Positions 46,606 through 55,919 of a stretch of 64,000 nucleotides of DNA are shown one piece after another. The stretch spans positions 1,178,001 through 1,242,000 of the forward strand of contig CP119308.1 in assembly GCA_029203165.1 (NCBI GenBank), written 5' to 3'. How positions within the stretch are numbered: the first letter of the stretch is position 1; every line of letters begins with the position of its first letter. The notes beneath the pieces are model-generated. The model was not told the origin of the DNA, ran no database searches, and was given only the letters and a program-made list of their open reading frames with translations. Source of the DNA: Candidatus Microbacterium colombiense. GTDB lineage: Bacteria > Actinomycetota > Actinomycetes > Actinomycetales > Microbacteriaceae. The position numbers and the translations under genes are program-made.

Positions 46606-47825
46606 AGGTGCTGATCGTCACCCAGTACTATCCGCCGGAAGCGGTGCCCCTGCCCTCCGACCTCGCGCAGGGCCTCGCCGCGCGCGGACATCAGGTCGCC
46701 GTACTCACCGGCTACCCGAACTACCCGGGTGGGCGGGTGTTCCCGGGCTACCGCCAGCGCTGGCGGGGCGCCGAGCATCAGCAGGGCATCGAGGTTCGAC
46801 GGGTGCCGCTCTTCGCCGATCACTCCCAGAGTGCCCTCAAGCGCATGCTGAACTACTTCTCGTTCGCCCTCAGCTCGTCGACCGCGCGCGGCCTCTCCCG
46901 AGACGCCGATGTGATCTACGTCTACGCGACCCAGATGACCGCCGGATTCGGCCCGTGGCTGTGGCACGCCACCGGCGGACGCCCCTTCGTGCTGCATGTC
47001 CAGGACCTCTGGCCGGATTCGATCACCGGGTCGTCGATGATCGCCGGAGGCACGAAGGAACGCGTGATCTCCTCGGTCCTCGGACCCTGGCTGCGCAGCA
47101 TGTACCGTCGGGCGGCCGGGGTGATCGGCATCGCCCCGACGATGGTCGAGACGCTCGTCGAGCGGGGAGCTCCGGCCTCGAGCACTCATCTGGTCTACAA
47201 CTGGGCGGATGCCGGCGAGGTCGTGGAGTCCGCGCTTCCCGAGACCGACACTCCGCGTGCCGAGATCGTCTATGCCGGCAACGTCGGCGACATGCAGGAC
47301 CTGGCCACGGCCGTGCAGGCCGCTCATGCCGCCGTCGACGACGGCGTGCGTCTCACGATCGTCGGCGACGGTGTCGCCCGCGCAGGGCTGCGCCGACTCG
47401 TCGACGAGATCGGGGCCGTCAACGTGCGCTTCGAGGACCCGGTGCCGCGTGAGCGCATGCCGGAGGTCTACGCCCGCGCCGACTACGCGCTCGTCTCCCT
47501 GAAGGATATGCCGGTGTTCCGGGGCACGATCCCCTCGAAGTTCCAGGCGGTGCTGTCCGCCGGAATCCCCGTCGTGAGCACCGTGCAGGGCGACGTGCGA
47601 GATCTGGTCGACAGCGAAGGAGTGGGGCTGACGGCGGATGCCGAGAGCATAGGCTCACTCGAAGCGGCCTTCCGTGCGGCGGCCGCACGTTCGACCGGGG
47701 AACGCACCCGGATGGCGGAGCGTGGAAGAGCGCTGTACGACACGAACTTCTCCCGCGAATCGGGAATCTCCAGGATCGAAGAGCTGCTCTCGGCAGCCGC
47801 GAAGGAAACGAGTAGGCGACGATGA
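46602..47825 (+). CDS. GT4 family glycosyltransferase (WbuB-like)
   Basis: A 407-residue GT-B enzyme. The N-terminal VLIVTQYYPPEAVPLPSDLA and HQVAVLTGYPNYPGG stretches match the WbuB group, which attaches L-FucNAc in O-antigens. The donor-binding EX7E-like part is in the C-terminal domain (MPVFRGTIPSKFQAVLSAG). The start GTG 46602 overlaps the PglD stop. It is followed within 4 bp overlap by the FnlA-type gene, in agreement with a FucNAc donor. Confidence 0.88.
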   Translation: MKVLIVTQYYPPEAVPLPSDLAQGLAARGHQVAVLTGYPNYPGGRVFPGYRQRWRGAEHQQGIEVRRVPLFADHSQSALKRMLNYFSFALSSSTARGLSRDADVIYVYATQMTAGFGPWLWHATGGRPFVLHVQDLWPDSITGSSMIAGGTKERVISSVLGPWLRSMYRRAAGVIGIAPTMVETLVERGAPASSTHLVYNWADAGEVVESALPETDTPRAEIVYAGNVGDMQDLATAVQAAHAAVDDGVRLTIVGDGVARAGLRRLVDEIGAVNVRFEDPVPRERMPEVYARADYALVSLKDMPVFRGTIPSKFQAVLSAGIPVVSTVQGDVRDLVDSEGVGLTADAESIGSLEAAFRAAAARSTGERTRMAERGRALYDTNFSRESGISRIEELLSAAAKETSRRR

Positions 47826-48871
47826 GCGAGTCATACGGCGGAGCACGAGTGCTGGTCACCGGTGGCACCGGCTCCTTCGGGCACACGGTCGCGAAGAAAC
47901 TGCTCGACCGTGATGTGTCGGAGATCCGCATCTTCAGCCGGGACGAGGCGAAGCAGGACCTCATGCGTCATGAGATCCCCGACTCCCGCGTGCGGTTCTA
48001 CGTGGGAGACGTCCGTGACTACGACAGCGTCGAGCGGGCGACACGCGACGTCGACTTCGTCTTCCATGCGGCGGCGCTCAAGCAGGTGCCGTCGTGCGAG
48101 TTCTTCCCGATGGAGGCGGTGCGCACCAATGTGCACGGCAGCGAGAACGTGGTGCGCGCAGCCGACCGAAACGGCGTGAAGTCCGTCGTCGCCCTGAGCA
48201 CGGACAAGGCCGTGTACCCGGTCAACGCGATGGGGATGTCGAAAGCGCTGATGGAGAAGGTCGCGCAGTCGCACGGCCTGAACAATCCGAACACCGACAC
48301 CACCGTCTCGTGCGTGCGGTACGGCAACGTGATGTACTCGCGCGGTTCGGTGATCCCCCTGTTCATCCGCCAGATCAAGGCGGGTAAGAACATCACGGTG
48401 ACCAATCCCGAGATGACGCGTTTCATGATGTCGCTGGCGCACTCGGTCGATCTCGTCGAGTTCGCTTTCCGCAACGCCGAGCAGGGCGACCTGTTCGTGC
48501 GCAAGGCGAAGGCGACCTCGATCGGCACTCTGGCGCAGGCGACCCTGAACCTGTTCCGCTCCGATGCACAGGTCGAGGTGATCGGCACCCGCCACGCGGA
48601 GAAGCTCTCGGAGGCGCTCGCCACCCGTGAGGAACTGGCGCGCGCGAGGGACATGGGGGAGTACTTCCGCGTCGTGGCCGACAAGCGGGACCTCAACTAC
48701 AGCGTCTATTTCGAAGAGGGCGACGTCACACAGAATCGGTTCGAGGACTACGACTCCCACACCGTGCAGCAGATGTCGGTGTCCGAGGTGGAGGCGCTCC
48801 TGCTCACGTTGCCGGAGGTGCGCGCCGAGCTGCGGGAGGCCGGTCTTCCCGAGGCGGTGTCGGGCAGATGA
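47822..48871 (+). CDS. UDP-GlcNAc 4,6-dehydratase/5-epimerase (FnlA/CapE-like)
   Basis: A 349-residue SDR enzyme, the first of three in the UDP-N-acetyl-L-fucosamine route. The NAD motif is TGGTGSFG (residues 13-20). The active-site set is Asp128-Lys129 in STDKAVYP and Met137-Gly-Met-Ser-Lys141, the variant seen in inverting 4,6-dehydratases. It should change UDP-GlcNAc to a 4-keto-6-deoxy-sugar with C5 inversion. The start ATG 47822 overlaps the previous gene by 4 bp. Confidence 0.93.
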   Translation: MSESYGGARVLVTGGTGSFGHTVAKKLLDRDVSEIRIFSRDEAKQDLMRHEIPDSRVRFYVGDVRDYDSVERATRDVDFVFHAAALKQVPSCEFFPMEAVRTNVHGSENVVRAADRNGVKSVVALSTDKAVYPVNAMGMSKALMEKVAQSHGLNNPNTDTTVSCVRYGNVMYSRGSVIPLFIRQIKAGKNITVTNPEMTRFMMSLAHSVDLVEFAFRNAEQGDLFVRKAKATSIGTLAQATLNLFRSDAQVEVIGTRHAEKLSEALATREELARARDMGEYFRVVADKRDLNYSVYFEEGDVTQNRFEDYDSHTVQQMSVSEVEALLLTLPEVRAELREAGLPEAVSGR

Positions 48872-49962
48872 GCGGACTCGCTGTCACGGGCGCACGAGGA
48901 TTCCTCGGATGGCACCTGCGTTCGGCGCTCCAGGAGTCCGGCACGGGGGTCACGTCCGTTCCGGTCGGCGAGGCGTTCGACCTCGCTCAGGCGACGGATG
49001 CCGTCGACGGCAGCCCGCACGTCATCCACATCGCGGGCGTCAACAGGGCGAGCGATGAAGAGGTGACTGCCGGCAACATCCGCTTCGCCGAACAACTCGC
49101 GTCAGCAGTGCGCGCTGCTGCGACTCCGCCTCGTGTGGTCGTCTACGCGAACTCCACGCAATCCACGAACGGGTCCGTCTACGGCGAGGCGAAGGCGCGG
49201 GCGGCATCCGTTCTCGCCGCCGCGGCATCCGACATCGGTGCCGACTTCGTCGACGTGCGGCTCCCGAATCTCTTCGGCGAGCATGGGCGTCCGTTCTACA
49301 ACGCGGTGACGGCGACCTTCAGCCACCTCATCGCCACCGGCGAGACCCCCACGGTCGACAACGACAAGGAACTCACTCTCCTGCATGCGCAGAATGCCGT
49401 CGATCTCCTCACCGGTGCGGTGCCGGTCGGCGACCTCGACCGACTGCAGCGGACAGAGACGGTCTCCGGCGTGCTGGCTCGTCTTCAGGGCTACGCGGCG
49501 CTCTACGAACGGGGCGAGATCCCCAGCGTCGCGGACTCCTTCGATCGCGACCTCTTCAACACCTATCGCTCGTACACGTTCCCCGCGCAAGCGCCCATCG
49601 ACCTCACCCGGCACGCAGACGCCCGCGGATCGTTCTTCGAGATCATCCGCTCGCACGGCGGCCCCGGCCAGTCATCGTTCTCGACGACGGTGCCGGGAGT
49701 GACGCGGGGCGACCATTACCACCGCCGGAAGATCGAGCGTTTCACCGTGCTCCAGGGGCGGGCGCGCATCTCACTCAGGCGACTCTTCACCGACGAGGTG
49801 ATCTCGTTCGAGGTGTCCGGCGATGCCCCCGGTGCCGTCGACATGCCGACGATGTGGGCGCACAACATCACGAACATCGGCGACGATGTGCTGTACACCT
49901 CGTTCTGGACGAACGACATCTTCGATCCCGCGAACCCCGACACGATTGCCGAGGCAGTGTGA
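48868..49962 (+). CDS. UDP-sugar reductase with cupin domain (FnlB/CapF-like)
   Basis: A 364-residue two-domain enzyme, second step to UDP-L-FucNAc. Residues 1-250 are a Rossmann reductase (TGARGFLGWHLRSAL). The C-terminal 110 residues are a cupin (RGDHYHRRKIERFTVL, MPTMWAHNITN) with metal-binding histidines. In CapF the cupin does the 3-epimerisation and the reductase domain reduces C4. The overlap with FnlA is 4 bp. Confidence 0.92.
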   Translation: MSGLAVTGARGFLGWHLRSALQESGTGVTSVPVGEAFDLAQATDAVDGSPHVIHIAGVNRASDEEVTAGNIRFAEQLASAVRAAATPPRVVVYANSTQSTNGSVYGEAKARAASVLAAAASDIGADFVDVRLPNLFGEHGRPFYNAVTATFSHLIATGETPTVDNDKELTLLHAQNAVDLLTGAVPVGDLDRLQRTETVSGVLARLQGYAALYERGEIPSVADSFDRDLFNTYRSYTFPAQAPIDLTRHADARGSFFEIIRSHGGPGQSSFSTTVPGVTRGDHYHRRKIERFTVLQGRARISLRRLFTDEVISFEVSGDAPGAVDMPTMWAHNITNIGDDVLYTSFWTNDIFDPANPDTIAEAV

Positions 49963-49964
49963 CC

Positions 49965-51092
49965 ATGGCCGACAAGCTCAAAGTGATGACAGTGGTCGGA
50001 ACACGGCCCGAGATCATCCGGTTGTCCGCGACCATCAAGCTGCTCGACGAGCACACCGATCAGGTGCTCGTGCACACGGGCCAGAACTACGACTACGAGC
50101 TCAACGAGGTGTTCTTCGAAGACCTCGGGCTGCGGCGTCCGGACCACTTCCTGGAGGCGGACACCTCGTCGTTGGGCGCGGCACTCGGCTCGATCCTCGT
50201 CAAGACCGAGGAGGTGCTTCGCGCCGAACAGCCGGATGCCTTCCTGGTGCTCGGAGACACGAACAGTTGCATCTCGGCCGTGATCGCCAAGCGGATGAAG
50301 ATCCCGGTGTTCCACATGGAGGCGGGCAACCGCTCCTTCGACGAGAACGTGCCCGAGGAGACGAACCGCCGTCTGGTCGACCACGTCGCCGACTACAACC
50401 TCGTGTACACCGAGCACGCACGGCGCAACCTTCTCGGCGAGGGCCTGCACCCGTCGAAGATCGTGCTGACCGGTTCGCCCATGCGCGAGGTGCTCGAACA
50501 GAACCGGGAGCAGATCGATGCGAGCGACGCCGTAGAGAAGGCCGGTCTGACCGCCGGGGAGTACTTCCTCGTGAGCCTGCACCGTGAGGAGAACGTCGAC
50601 AACCCGCGGCGCCTCCGCTCCGCGATCGCGGCACTGCAGGCGCTGCGCTCCGAGTACGGCCTGCCGATCCTCGTGTCGACGCACCCGAGGACCCGCAAGC
50701 GCATCGAAGCGCTCGATGACGAGGCGGCGATCGAGGGCATCACCTTCCACCCGCCGTTCGGGTTCCACGACTACATCCGGTTGCAGCAGAAGGCGAAGCT
50801 GGTGCTCTCCGACAGCGGCACGATCAGCGAGGAGTCGAGCATCCTCGGTTTTCCCGCCGTGACGGTGCGCGACTTCATCGAACGTCCGGAGGCGTTGGAT
50901 GCCGGCGCCATCATCACGACAGGCTTGACAGCGGACGGCGTGCTGCGCGCGGTCGAGGCCCGCTTGAGTATCCCCGCAGACCTGGCGTCGCTGCCCGCAG
51001 GATACGAGATCGACAACACGGCGTGGCGCGCGACGGCCTTCATCCTGTCGACCGCGCACTCCCACCGCGCGCGACTGGGGCTGCATGACTGA
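49965..51092 (+). CDS. UDP-N-acetylglucosamine 2-epimerase type enzyme (FnlC/CapG-like)
   Basis: A 375-residue non-hydrolysing 2-epimerase, third step to UDP-L-FucNAc. The N-terminus (VMTVVGTRPEIIRLS), LVLGDTNSC and HMEAGNRSFDENVPEE are family hallmarks, with RPEIIRLS the UDP-binding loop. The start ATG 49965 has no strong ribosome-binding site; GTG 49959 overlaps the previous stop and is possible. It lies 2 bp after CapF and completes the FnlABC set. Confidence 0.92.
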   Translation: MADKLKVMTVVGTRPEIIRLSATIKLLDEHTDQVLVHTGQNYDYELNEVFFEDLGLRRPDHFLEADTSSLGAALGSILVKTEEVLRAEQPDAFLVLGDTNSCISAVIAKRMKIPVFHMEAGNRSFDENVPEETNRRLVDHVADYNLVYTEHARRNLLGEGLHPSKIVLTGSPMREVLEQNREQIDASDAVEKAGLTAGEYFLVSLHREENVDNPRRLRSAIAALQALRSEYGLPILVSTHPRTRKRIEALDDEAAIEGITFHPPFGFHDYIRLQQKAKLVLSDSGTISEESSILGFPAVTVRDFIERPEALDAGAIITTGLTADGVLRAVEARLSIPADLASLPAGYEIDNTAWRATAFILSTAHSHRARLGLHD

Positions 51093-51993
51093 CGAGCAGT
51101 CTTCGCTGGTGTCGATCCTCTCGCCGCTCTTCAACGAATCCGAGCACGTGGAGGAGATGATCGAGAGCGTGCTCTCGCAGTCGCACAGCGCGCTCGAGCT
51201 GATCCTCGTCGACGACGGATCGACGGATGACACCGTCGCGAAGGCACGGTCGATGGCCGAAGGCGATCCGCGGGTGCGCGTGATCAGCGAAGGGAAGCAG
51301 GGCAAGGTCGGCGCGTTCAACCGCGCTTTCGCGGAGTCGCGGGGAGATGTGATCCTCCTCCTGGGAGGAGACGACGTCCTACCGGCCGGGTCGGTCGCCG
51401 CACGAGCTGATGCGGTGCGCGCGGCCACCACATCGACTTCGCCCCGCGTCGCCGCTTTCGCGCGATTGATGACGTTCTCCGACGATCCCCGATTCGACGG
51501 GCAGGTGATCCCGCGGGATCCGCGCCGCGGAGCCAGATCGGGCGGGACGATCGCGTTGTCTCGGCCCCTGGCCGAAGCCGCGTTCCCCATCCCGTCGATG
51601 TTGGTCTCCGAGGATCTCTGGATCGGGGGCATCGCCGGTGCGATGGCTGATGCCCACCGCGACATCCCGGACATCGTGCTGCGCTATCGCATACATCCGG
51701 GCAACTCGAACCCGCGCGGGCAGAGCTTTCCGCGGATGACCGAATCGATGCACGCGCGGATGGTCGCGTATCGACACCTCGCCGAGACGGGAAGAGTTCC
51801 GGTGCCGGAAGAGGATCGTCGACGCTTCCGCGTGCTGGCAGATGTCGAGGACAAGCGCTACGCGGGCGATCTCTGGGGTGTGCTCACCCACCGTGGCGCA
51901 TCCTGGGGCACGAAGCTCCGTGCGGCGTCGATGGCGACGTCCTCGCTCTTCGCTGTGCGAACCCGCCTGTTCAAACTGTTCTCGGGCTGGTGA
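51085..51993 (+). CDS. GT2 family glycosyltransferase
   Basis: A 302-residue GT-A transferase (SILSPLFNESEHVEEMIESV, then LVDDGSTDDT and LLLGGDDVLPAGS as the DXD-type block). It would add one sugar to the growing lipid-linked unit of the glycan. No membrane segment is found. The start ATG 51085 overlaps the epimerase by 8 bp, so it is the last gene of the coupled operon 42312-51993. It is convergent with the polymerase gene. Confidence 0.9.
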   Translation: MTDEQSSLVSILSPLFNESEHVEEMIESVLSQSHSALELILVDDGSTDDTVAKARSMAEGDPRVRVISEGKQGKVGAFNRAFAESRGDVILLLGGDDVLPAGSVAARADAVRAATTSTSPRVAAFARLMTFSDDPRFDGQVIPRDPRRGARSGGTIALSRPLAEAAFPIPSMLVSEDLWIGGIAGAMADAHRDIPDIVLRYRIHPGNSNPRGQSFPRMTESMHARMVAYRHLAETGRVPVPEEDRRRFRVLADVEDKRYAGDLWGVLTHRGASWGTKLRAASMATSSLFAVRTRLFKLFSGW

Positions 51994-51999
51994 GGCGTC

Positions 52000-53343
52000 T
52001 CATCTCCGCGGACGATACCGATTCGTCGATGCCGAGGATGACGTCGCGCGATCGAGGGCCCGCGCCTTCCGGACCTCGATCCGCGAGCCCCACCACCAGA
52101 CGATGACGTACATCGCGAGACCGCTGTTCAGAACGGAGGTCGGACCATCGGCGATCCAGGTTCCCAGCGTGACGGTGACTCCTGCCATTCCGACGAGTTG
52201 GATCAGGTTGGTCTGCTTCCGCTTGTTGACGGTCGTCGAGATGGCGCACAGGATCATCGCGAGCACAGCAGCGAGAACGATCGAACCGGGCAGGCCGAGG
52301 TTGTGATACGCCGCTCCCCACAGCGACAGCGGCGACGTTCCGCGTGTGGAGCCATACAGAACCTGGAAGATGCGATTGGACAGGTCGCTCCCTGTCTGGC
52401 CAGGTAGCAGCCCCACGAGACCCTGCCACCACTCACTCGCGAACGGGATGTCGAGCTCGTACACGTAACGGAACCCGGTGACGGAGCTCGTCTGGTTGCT
52501 GCCGAGCACACGGAAGGCGAGCTGCTCGAACAGGATGCCGATCTGCTGCCCGAGTCCGGACGCGGCACGAAGGTCCGCTGCCACACGTCCACTCGCGACA
52601 GTGGTGAGGAAGAAGAGCCCGAGTCCGACGACCGCGACCCGCATGGCGTACTTCTTGAAGCTGCGCGGCGTGATGAAGTACGCGGCCACGGTTGCAAGGG
52701 CGAGAGCGAGGACGAAGGCGGCGCGTTGGCCCGTGCCCAGGAGGAAGACCAGCGTCGCGGGTACAAGTGTCAGAGCGAGGAGAGTGCGTCCTCGCCGGTG
52801 GAAGTGATATGCGGACACCAACGCGGCGATCGTCAAGGCGGGCAACAGCGCATTCTTGAACTGGTTGACGTACCCCGGGAAGAAGTAGCGACTCCCCGCA
52901 TAGGACTCGAGTCGCAAGCCGGCCAGATCCTCGCCGGTGTTGCCGGCGAGTGACTCGAGCGATTCGAAGAAGGCGATGTAACCGATGCTCGCGAAGTAGC
53001 CGATGCAGATGGCGATGGAGACGACGATCCAGAAGGTGACGCTGCGTCGGGGCACCTCGAAATCGATCTCGGGTGCGTAGGCGGCGCGGGTCGACGCGTC
53101 GCGTCGGTTCGTGAAGGATGCGACGATCGAGACGACGACCAGCGTGCCGAAGGTCAGCATGATCAGGGAGCCGTGCGTCTGGTCCGCTGCGATCGTCGTG
53201 TCGAGCGCAGGCAGGGTTCCCGCGGCCATCGTCGCCTGCGCATAGGTGAACAGGCTGATCGCGGAAAGATGGCCGAATCGATGACCGGCCGTGATCGCGA
53301 ATATTCCCGTGAGCAGGAACACGAAAAGCAGCAGTTCAGGCAC
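52000..53343 (-). CDS. O-antigen polymerase-like membrane protein (Wzy-like)
   Basis: A 447-residue protein with about ten transmembrane segments. A large extracellular loop (about residues 255-330) carries SDLSNRIFQVLYGSTRG, near the end of the helix-rich domain. Such proteins (Wzy) join lipid-linked repeat units outside the cell. Wzy sequences are poorly conserved, so the call rests on topology, loop and context: flippase, sugar genes and a DUF4012 protein nearby. The start is GTG 53343. It faces the main operon and is divergent from the nucleotidyltransferase gene. Confidence 0.72.
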   Translation of the reverse strand: MPELLLFVFLLTGIFAITAGHRFGHLSAISLFTYAQATMAAGTLPALDTTIAADQTHGSLIMLTFGTLVVVSIVASFTNRRDASTRAAYAPEIDFEVPRRSVTFWIVVSIAICIGYFASIGYIAFFESLESLAGNTGEDLAGLRLESYAGSRYFFPGYVNQFKNALLPALTIAALVSAYHFHRRGRTLLALTLVPATLVFLLGTGQRAAFVLALALATVAAYFITPRSFKKYAMRVAVVGLGLFFLTTVASGRVAADLRAASGLGQQIGILFEQLAFRVLGSNQTSSVTGFRYVYELDIPFASEWWQGLVGLLPGQTGSDLSNRIFQVLYGSTRGTSPLSLWGAAYHNLGLPGSIVLAAVLAMILCAISTTVNKRKQTNLIQLVGMAGVTVTLGTWIADGPTSVLNSGLAMYVIVWWWGSRIEVRKARALDRATSSSASTNRYRPRR

Positions 53344-53444
53344 AGCTGTCCCTCATGATCAACTCCCCCTCATCCTCAGATTACAGGAGTCGGCTCGCGC
53401 AGCGATGCGTCCGGCGGGGCGAGCGGTGCTGACAGAATGGCCCT

Positions 53445-54575
53445 GTGTCGGATTTGGTCGCGGTCAGCTATGGAGCGCTCGATGTGCGCGACCACTCCTT
53501 CGGCGGTGACCGACATGAGCTCCTCGTCGTCCCGGTGAGACCGGGGTCACCTCTTTTCCTCTACGGCGAGGGCGCCCTCCTGTGGTTACGGCTCGTGGAC
53601 GCTGCGCTCGACGAGTCTGTGTTCGACGAGTCCGAACGGCAGATCCTCACCGACATGGAGCAGATGGGCATCGTCTCGCGCGACGTCGGGCACTCCGCGA
53701 GGGTGCAGGAGATCCGGGGCCCGTGGCTCTCCTCGCCGATGCATGAGCTCGTCTACTCGCTGCTCGGGTGGGTTGCGGCGGCCGAGGAGATCGACATCCT
53801 CTTCATCAAGGGCCCGACGCTTCACGCGCAGGGGTTGCGAGATCGTGAGCACTCCGGCGACGTCGACTGCTGGGTGCGTCCCGCCGATGAGATCCGGTTG
53901 GCCCGGGCGATGCAGGAATGGGGATGGAAACCAGCTTTCTCGGCGTTCACGGGGACGCGAGTGTTGCACTCGCTCACCCTCCGGGTCGGCGATTGGGGGA
54001 GCGCGATCGATGTGCACACGTGGTTCCCCGGCATCGCCATGGACGCCGACGATGCATTCGCATTGGTGAGCGAGAAATCCGACGTGCGGGTGTTCGCCGG
54101 GTACGACGCCAGAACGCCCACCACGGACATGCACGCCATCATCAGCGCGTTGCATGATGTTCGTCCTCTCCAGGGGCGCATGCCCACCGCGCAGCAGGTG
54201 GGCAAAGCCGGAGATGTGCTTCGCAGAGGCGGCAGAACTGTCCCGTCCCTGGTGCGTGACGCCGGCGCCGAGTACGCCCTTGCGGCAGCGCTGCGGCGAG
54301 CATTCCCCGAATTCCGGTTGGATCTCGACAACGCCGCAGTGCCCAAGGACTGGGCCTGGCGCCTCGCCGACAGCCCGTTGCACGTCTACTTCGAGGCGAT
54401 CAAGTTGGTGCCGCCACGTCAACGGCTTCGAGTCTTCTTCCGTGTTCTCTGGCCGACGGCCGAAAGCCTTCGGTCGGGGCCATACGGCGACGACACGACG
54501 TCGACCTCGGTGATCCGGATACGACGCGCGATGCAGGGCTGGCGGTTGCTCCATCGCGCGAAGTCGCGCGCATGA
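53445..54575 (+). CDS. Nucleotidyltransferase family protein (NTP_transf_5-like)
   Basis: A 376-residue protein. FIKGPTLHAQGL (near residue 110) and GDVDCWVRP (near 137) are the nucleotidyltransferase Gly-Ser-type and Asp-X-Asp motifs of the uncharacterised NTP_transf_5 family. The N-terminal 80 residues resemble a small PqqD-like fold (GEGALLWLRLVDAA). In other genomes this family travels with HPr-kinase-like and PqqD proteins in glycan or peptide clusters. Another such partner lies at 62838. The start is GTG 53445. Confidence 0.72.
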   Translation: MSDLVAVSYGALDVRDHSFGGDRHELLVVPVRPGSPLFLYGEGALLWLRLVDAALDESVFDESERQILTDMEQMGIVSRDVGHSARVQEIRGPWLSSPMHELVYSLLGWVAAAEEIDILFIKGPTLHAQGLRDREHSGDVDCWVRPADEIRLARAMQEWGWKPAFSAFTGTRVLHSLTLRVGDWGSAIDVHTWFPGIAMDADDAFALVSEKSDVRVFAGYDARTPTTDMHAIISALHDVRPLQGRMPTAQQVGKAGDVLRRGGRTVPSLVRDAGAEYALAAALRRAFPEFRLDLDNAAVPKDWAWRLADSPLHVYFEAIKLVPPRQRLRVFFRVLWPTAESLRSGPYGDDTTSTSVIRIRRAMQGWRLLHRAKSRA

Positions 54576-55861
54576 ACGGGGGATCGTTCTGGTCCCGTGT
54601 GCGATCGCGCGGCGCGAAGGGCGCGATGTCTCTCGTGTTGGGCACTGCGATCGGGCAGTTGCTCACACTCGCGGTGACTCCCTTTCTCGCGCGGATCTAC
54701 TCCGATGAGGACTTCGGGTTCCTCTCCCTCGTGATCTCCGTCGTGTCCATCGCGGCACCCGCCGCGGCGCTGCGCCTGGACTCGGCTCTGATGCTGCCCA
54801 AGGACAACCGCGACGCCTCGGCGCTTTTCGGGGTGGGCATGATCAGCGCCGTGGTCGTGAGCGCAGCATCCGCGGGTGTCCTTCAGATCGTGTTCGCGTG
54901 CGGCCTGCTGTCGAACATGGCGGCACTTCCGTGGTTCTCGCTCTGGGTCGCTCTCATCACGTTCCTGACCGCCGCGTTCACTCTGCTGGGGCAGTATGCG
55001 TTGCGTGGTCATCGCTACGGAGCGGTCGCACGTCGCAGCGTCTATCAATCCGTGCTCGCTGCGGCGTCGCAGCTCGGTTGGGGGCTGGCCGCGCCGAGCG
55101 CGACCGGCCTCATCGGCGGCTACGCGATCGGTCGCGCGGCCGGTATCGTGCCGCTCGTCCTCGCCTTGCGGACTCAGCTGGAGCGGTTCTCCTCGATGGA
55201 CGTGCGTCGACTGATCACGAAGTACTGGCGATTTCCGGCGCTGTTCACACCCTCGGCGATACTCAACTCCGCCGGATTGGTGATCCCGGTGCTCTTCGTC
55301 GGCCTCTGGTTCTCTGTCGGCGACGCGGGACAATGGGCGCTGGCAGATCGAATCCTCGCAGCTCCTCTCGTGCTGGTGGCCACCGCCGTGGGGCAGGTCG
55401 TGGAGGCGCACGTCTCCGAGGTGGTGAGAGAGGGCAAAGGAAGTCTGACGCGGTACTTCCTCTCGGTCTCTGCGGTGCTCGCGGTGATCGCAGGGATCGT
55501 GGTCTTCGTCGTCGTGCTCTGCGCTCCGCCGTTCCTCCCGATCCTGCTCGGACCGGGGTGGGGCACGGCTGCGCAACTGATGATCGCGATGTCCCCGATC
55601 GCGGCCACCCGGTTGATCGTGAGCCCGATGAGCAAGGTCCTGGTCGTTCTTCAGCGCGGTGGATGGACGCTCGGGCTGGATATCCTCCGAGTGGTTCTCG
55701 TCGGCGCGGTGGTGCTGGCGGCCATCGGTCTTTCGCTGGACCTGATCCTCACCGCATGGCTGTTCTCCGTGAGCCTCAGCATCGTCTACCTCGTCACATG
55801 GGTGATCGCGTGGGTGGCGGTCCGCCGCGGACCGGGCCTTGAGCGCGCGCGGGCCCTCTGA
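54572..55861 (+). CDS. Polysaccharide flippase (Wzx-like, MOP superfamily)
   Basis: A 429-residue protein with twelve hydrophobic helices, a MATE/Wzx-type fold. It should move the lipid-linked repeat unit across the membrane for polymerisation by the Wzy-like protein. The start ATG 54572 overlaps the nucleotidyltransferase stop by 4 bp, so the two are coupled. The N-terminal helix (SLVLGTAIGQLLTLAVTPFL) and an early positively charged loop are typical. Confidence 0.85.
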   Translation: MNGGSFWSRVRSRGAKGAMSLVLGTAIGQLLTLAVTPFLARIYSDEDFGFLSLVISVVSIAAPAAALRLDSALMLPKDNRDASALFGVGMISAVVVSAASAGVLQIVFACGLLSNMAALPWFSLWVALITFLTAAFTLLGQYALRGHRYGAVARRSVYQSVLAAASQLGWGLAAPSATGLIGGYAIGRAAGIVPLVLALRTQLERFSSMDVRRLITKYWRFPALFTPSAILNSAGLVIPVLFVGLWFSVGDAGQWALADRILAAPLVLVATAVGQVVEAHVSEVVREGKGSLTRYFLSVSAVLAVIAGIVVFVVVLCAPPFLPILLGPGWGTAAQLMIAMSPIAATRLIVSPMSKVLVVLQRGGWTLGLDILRVVLVGAVVLAAIGLSLDLILTAWLFSVSLSIVYLVTWVIAWVAVRRGPGLERARAL

Positions 55862-55919
55862 CGCCCCCGCCTGGGCGGCCTCACGTATCGCCCAGCGAAC
55901 TGCGCTTGAATAGGAAGCG

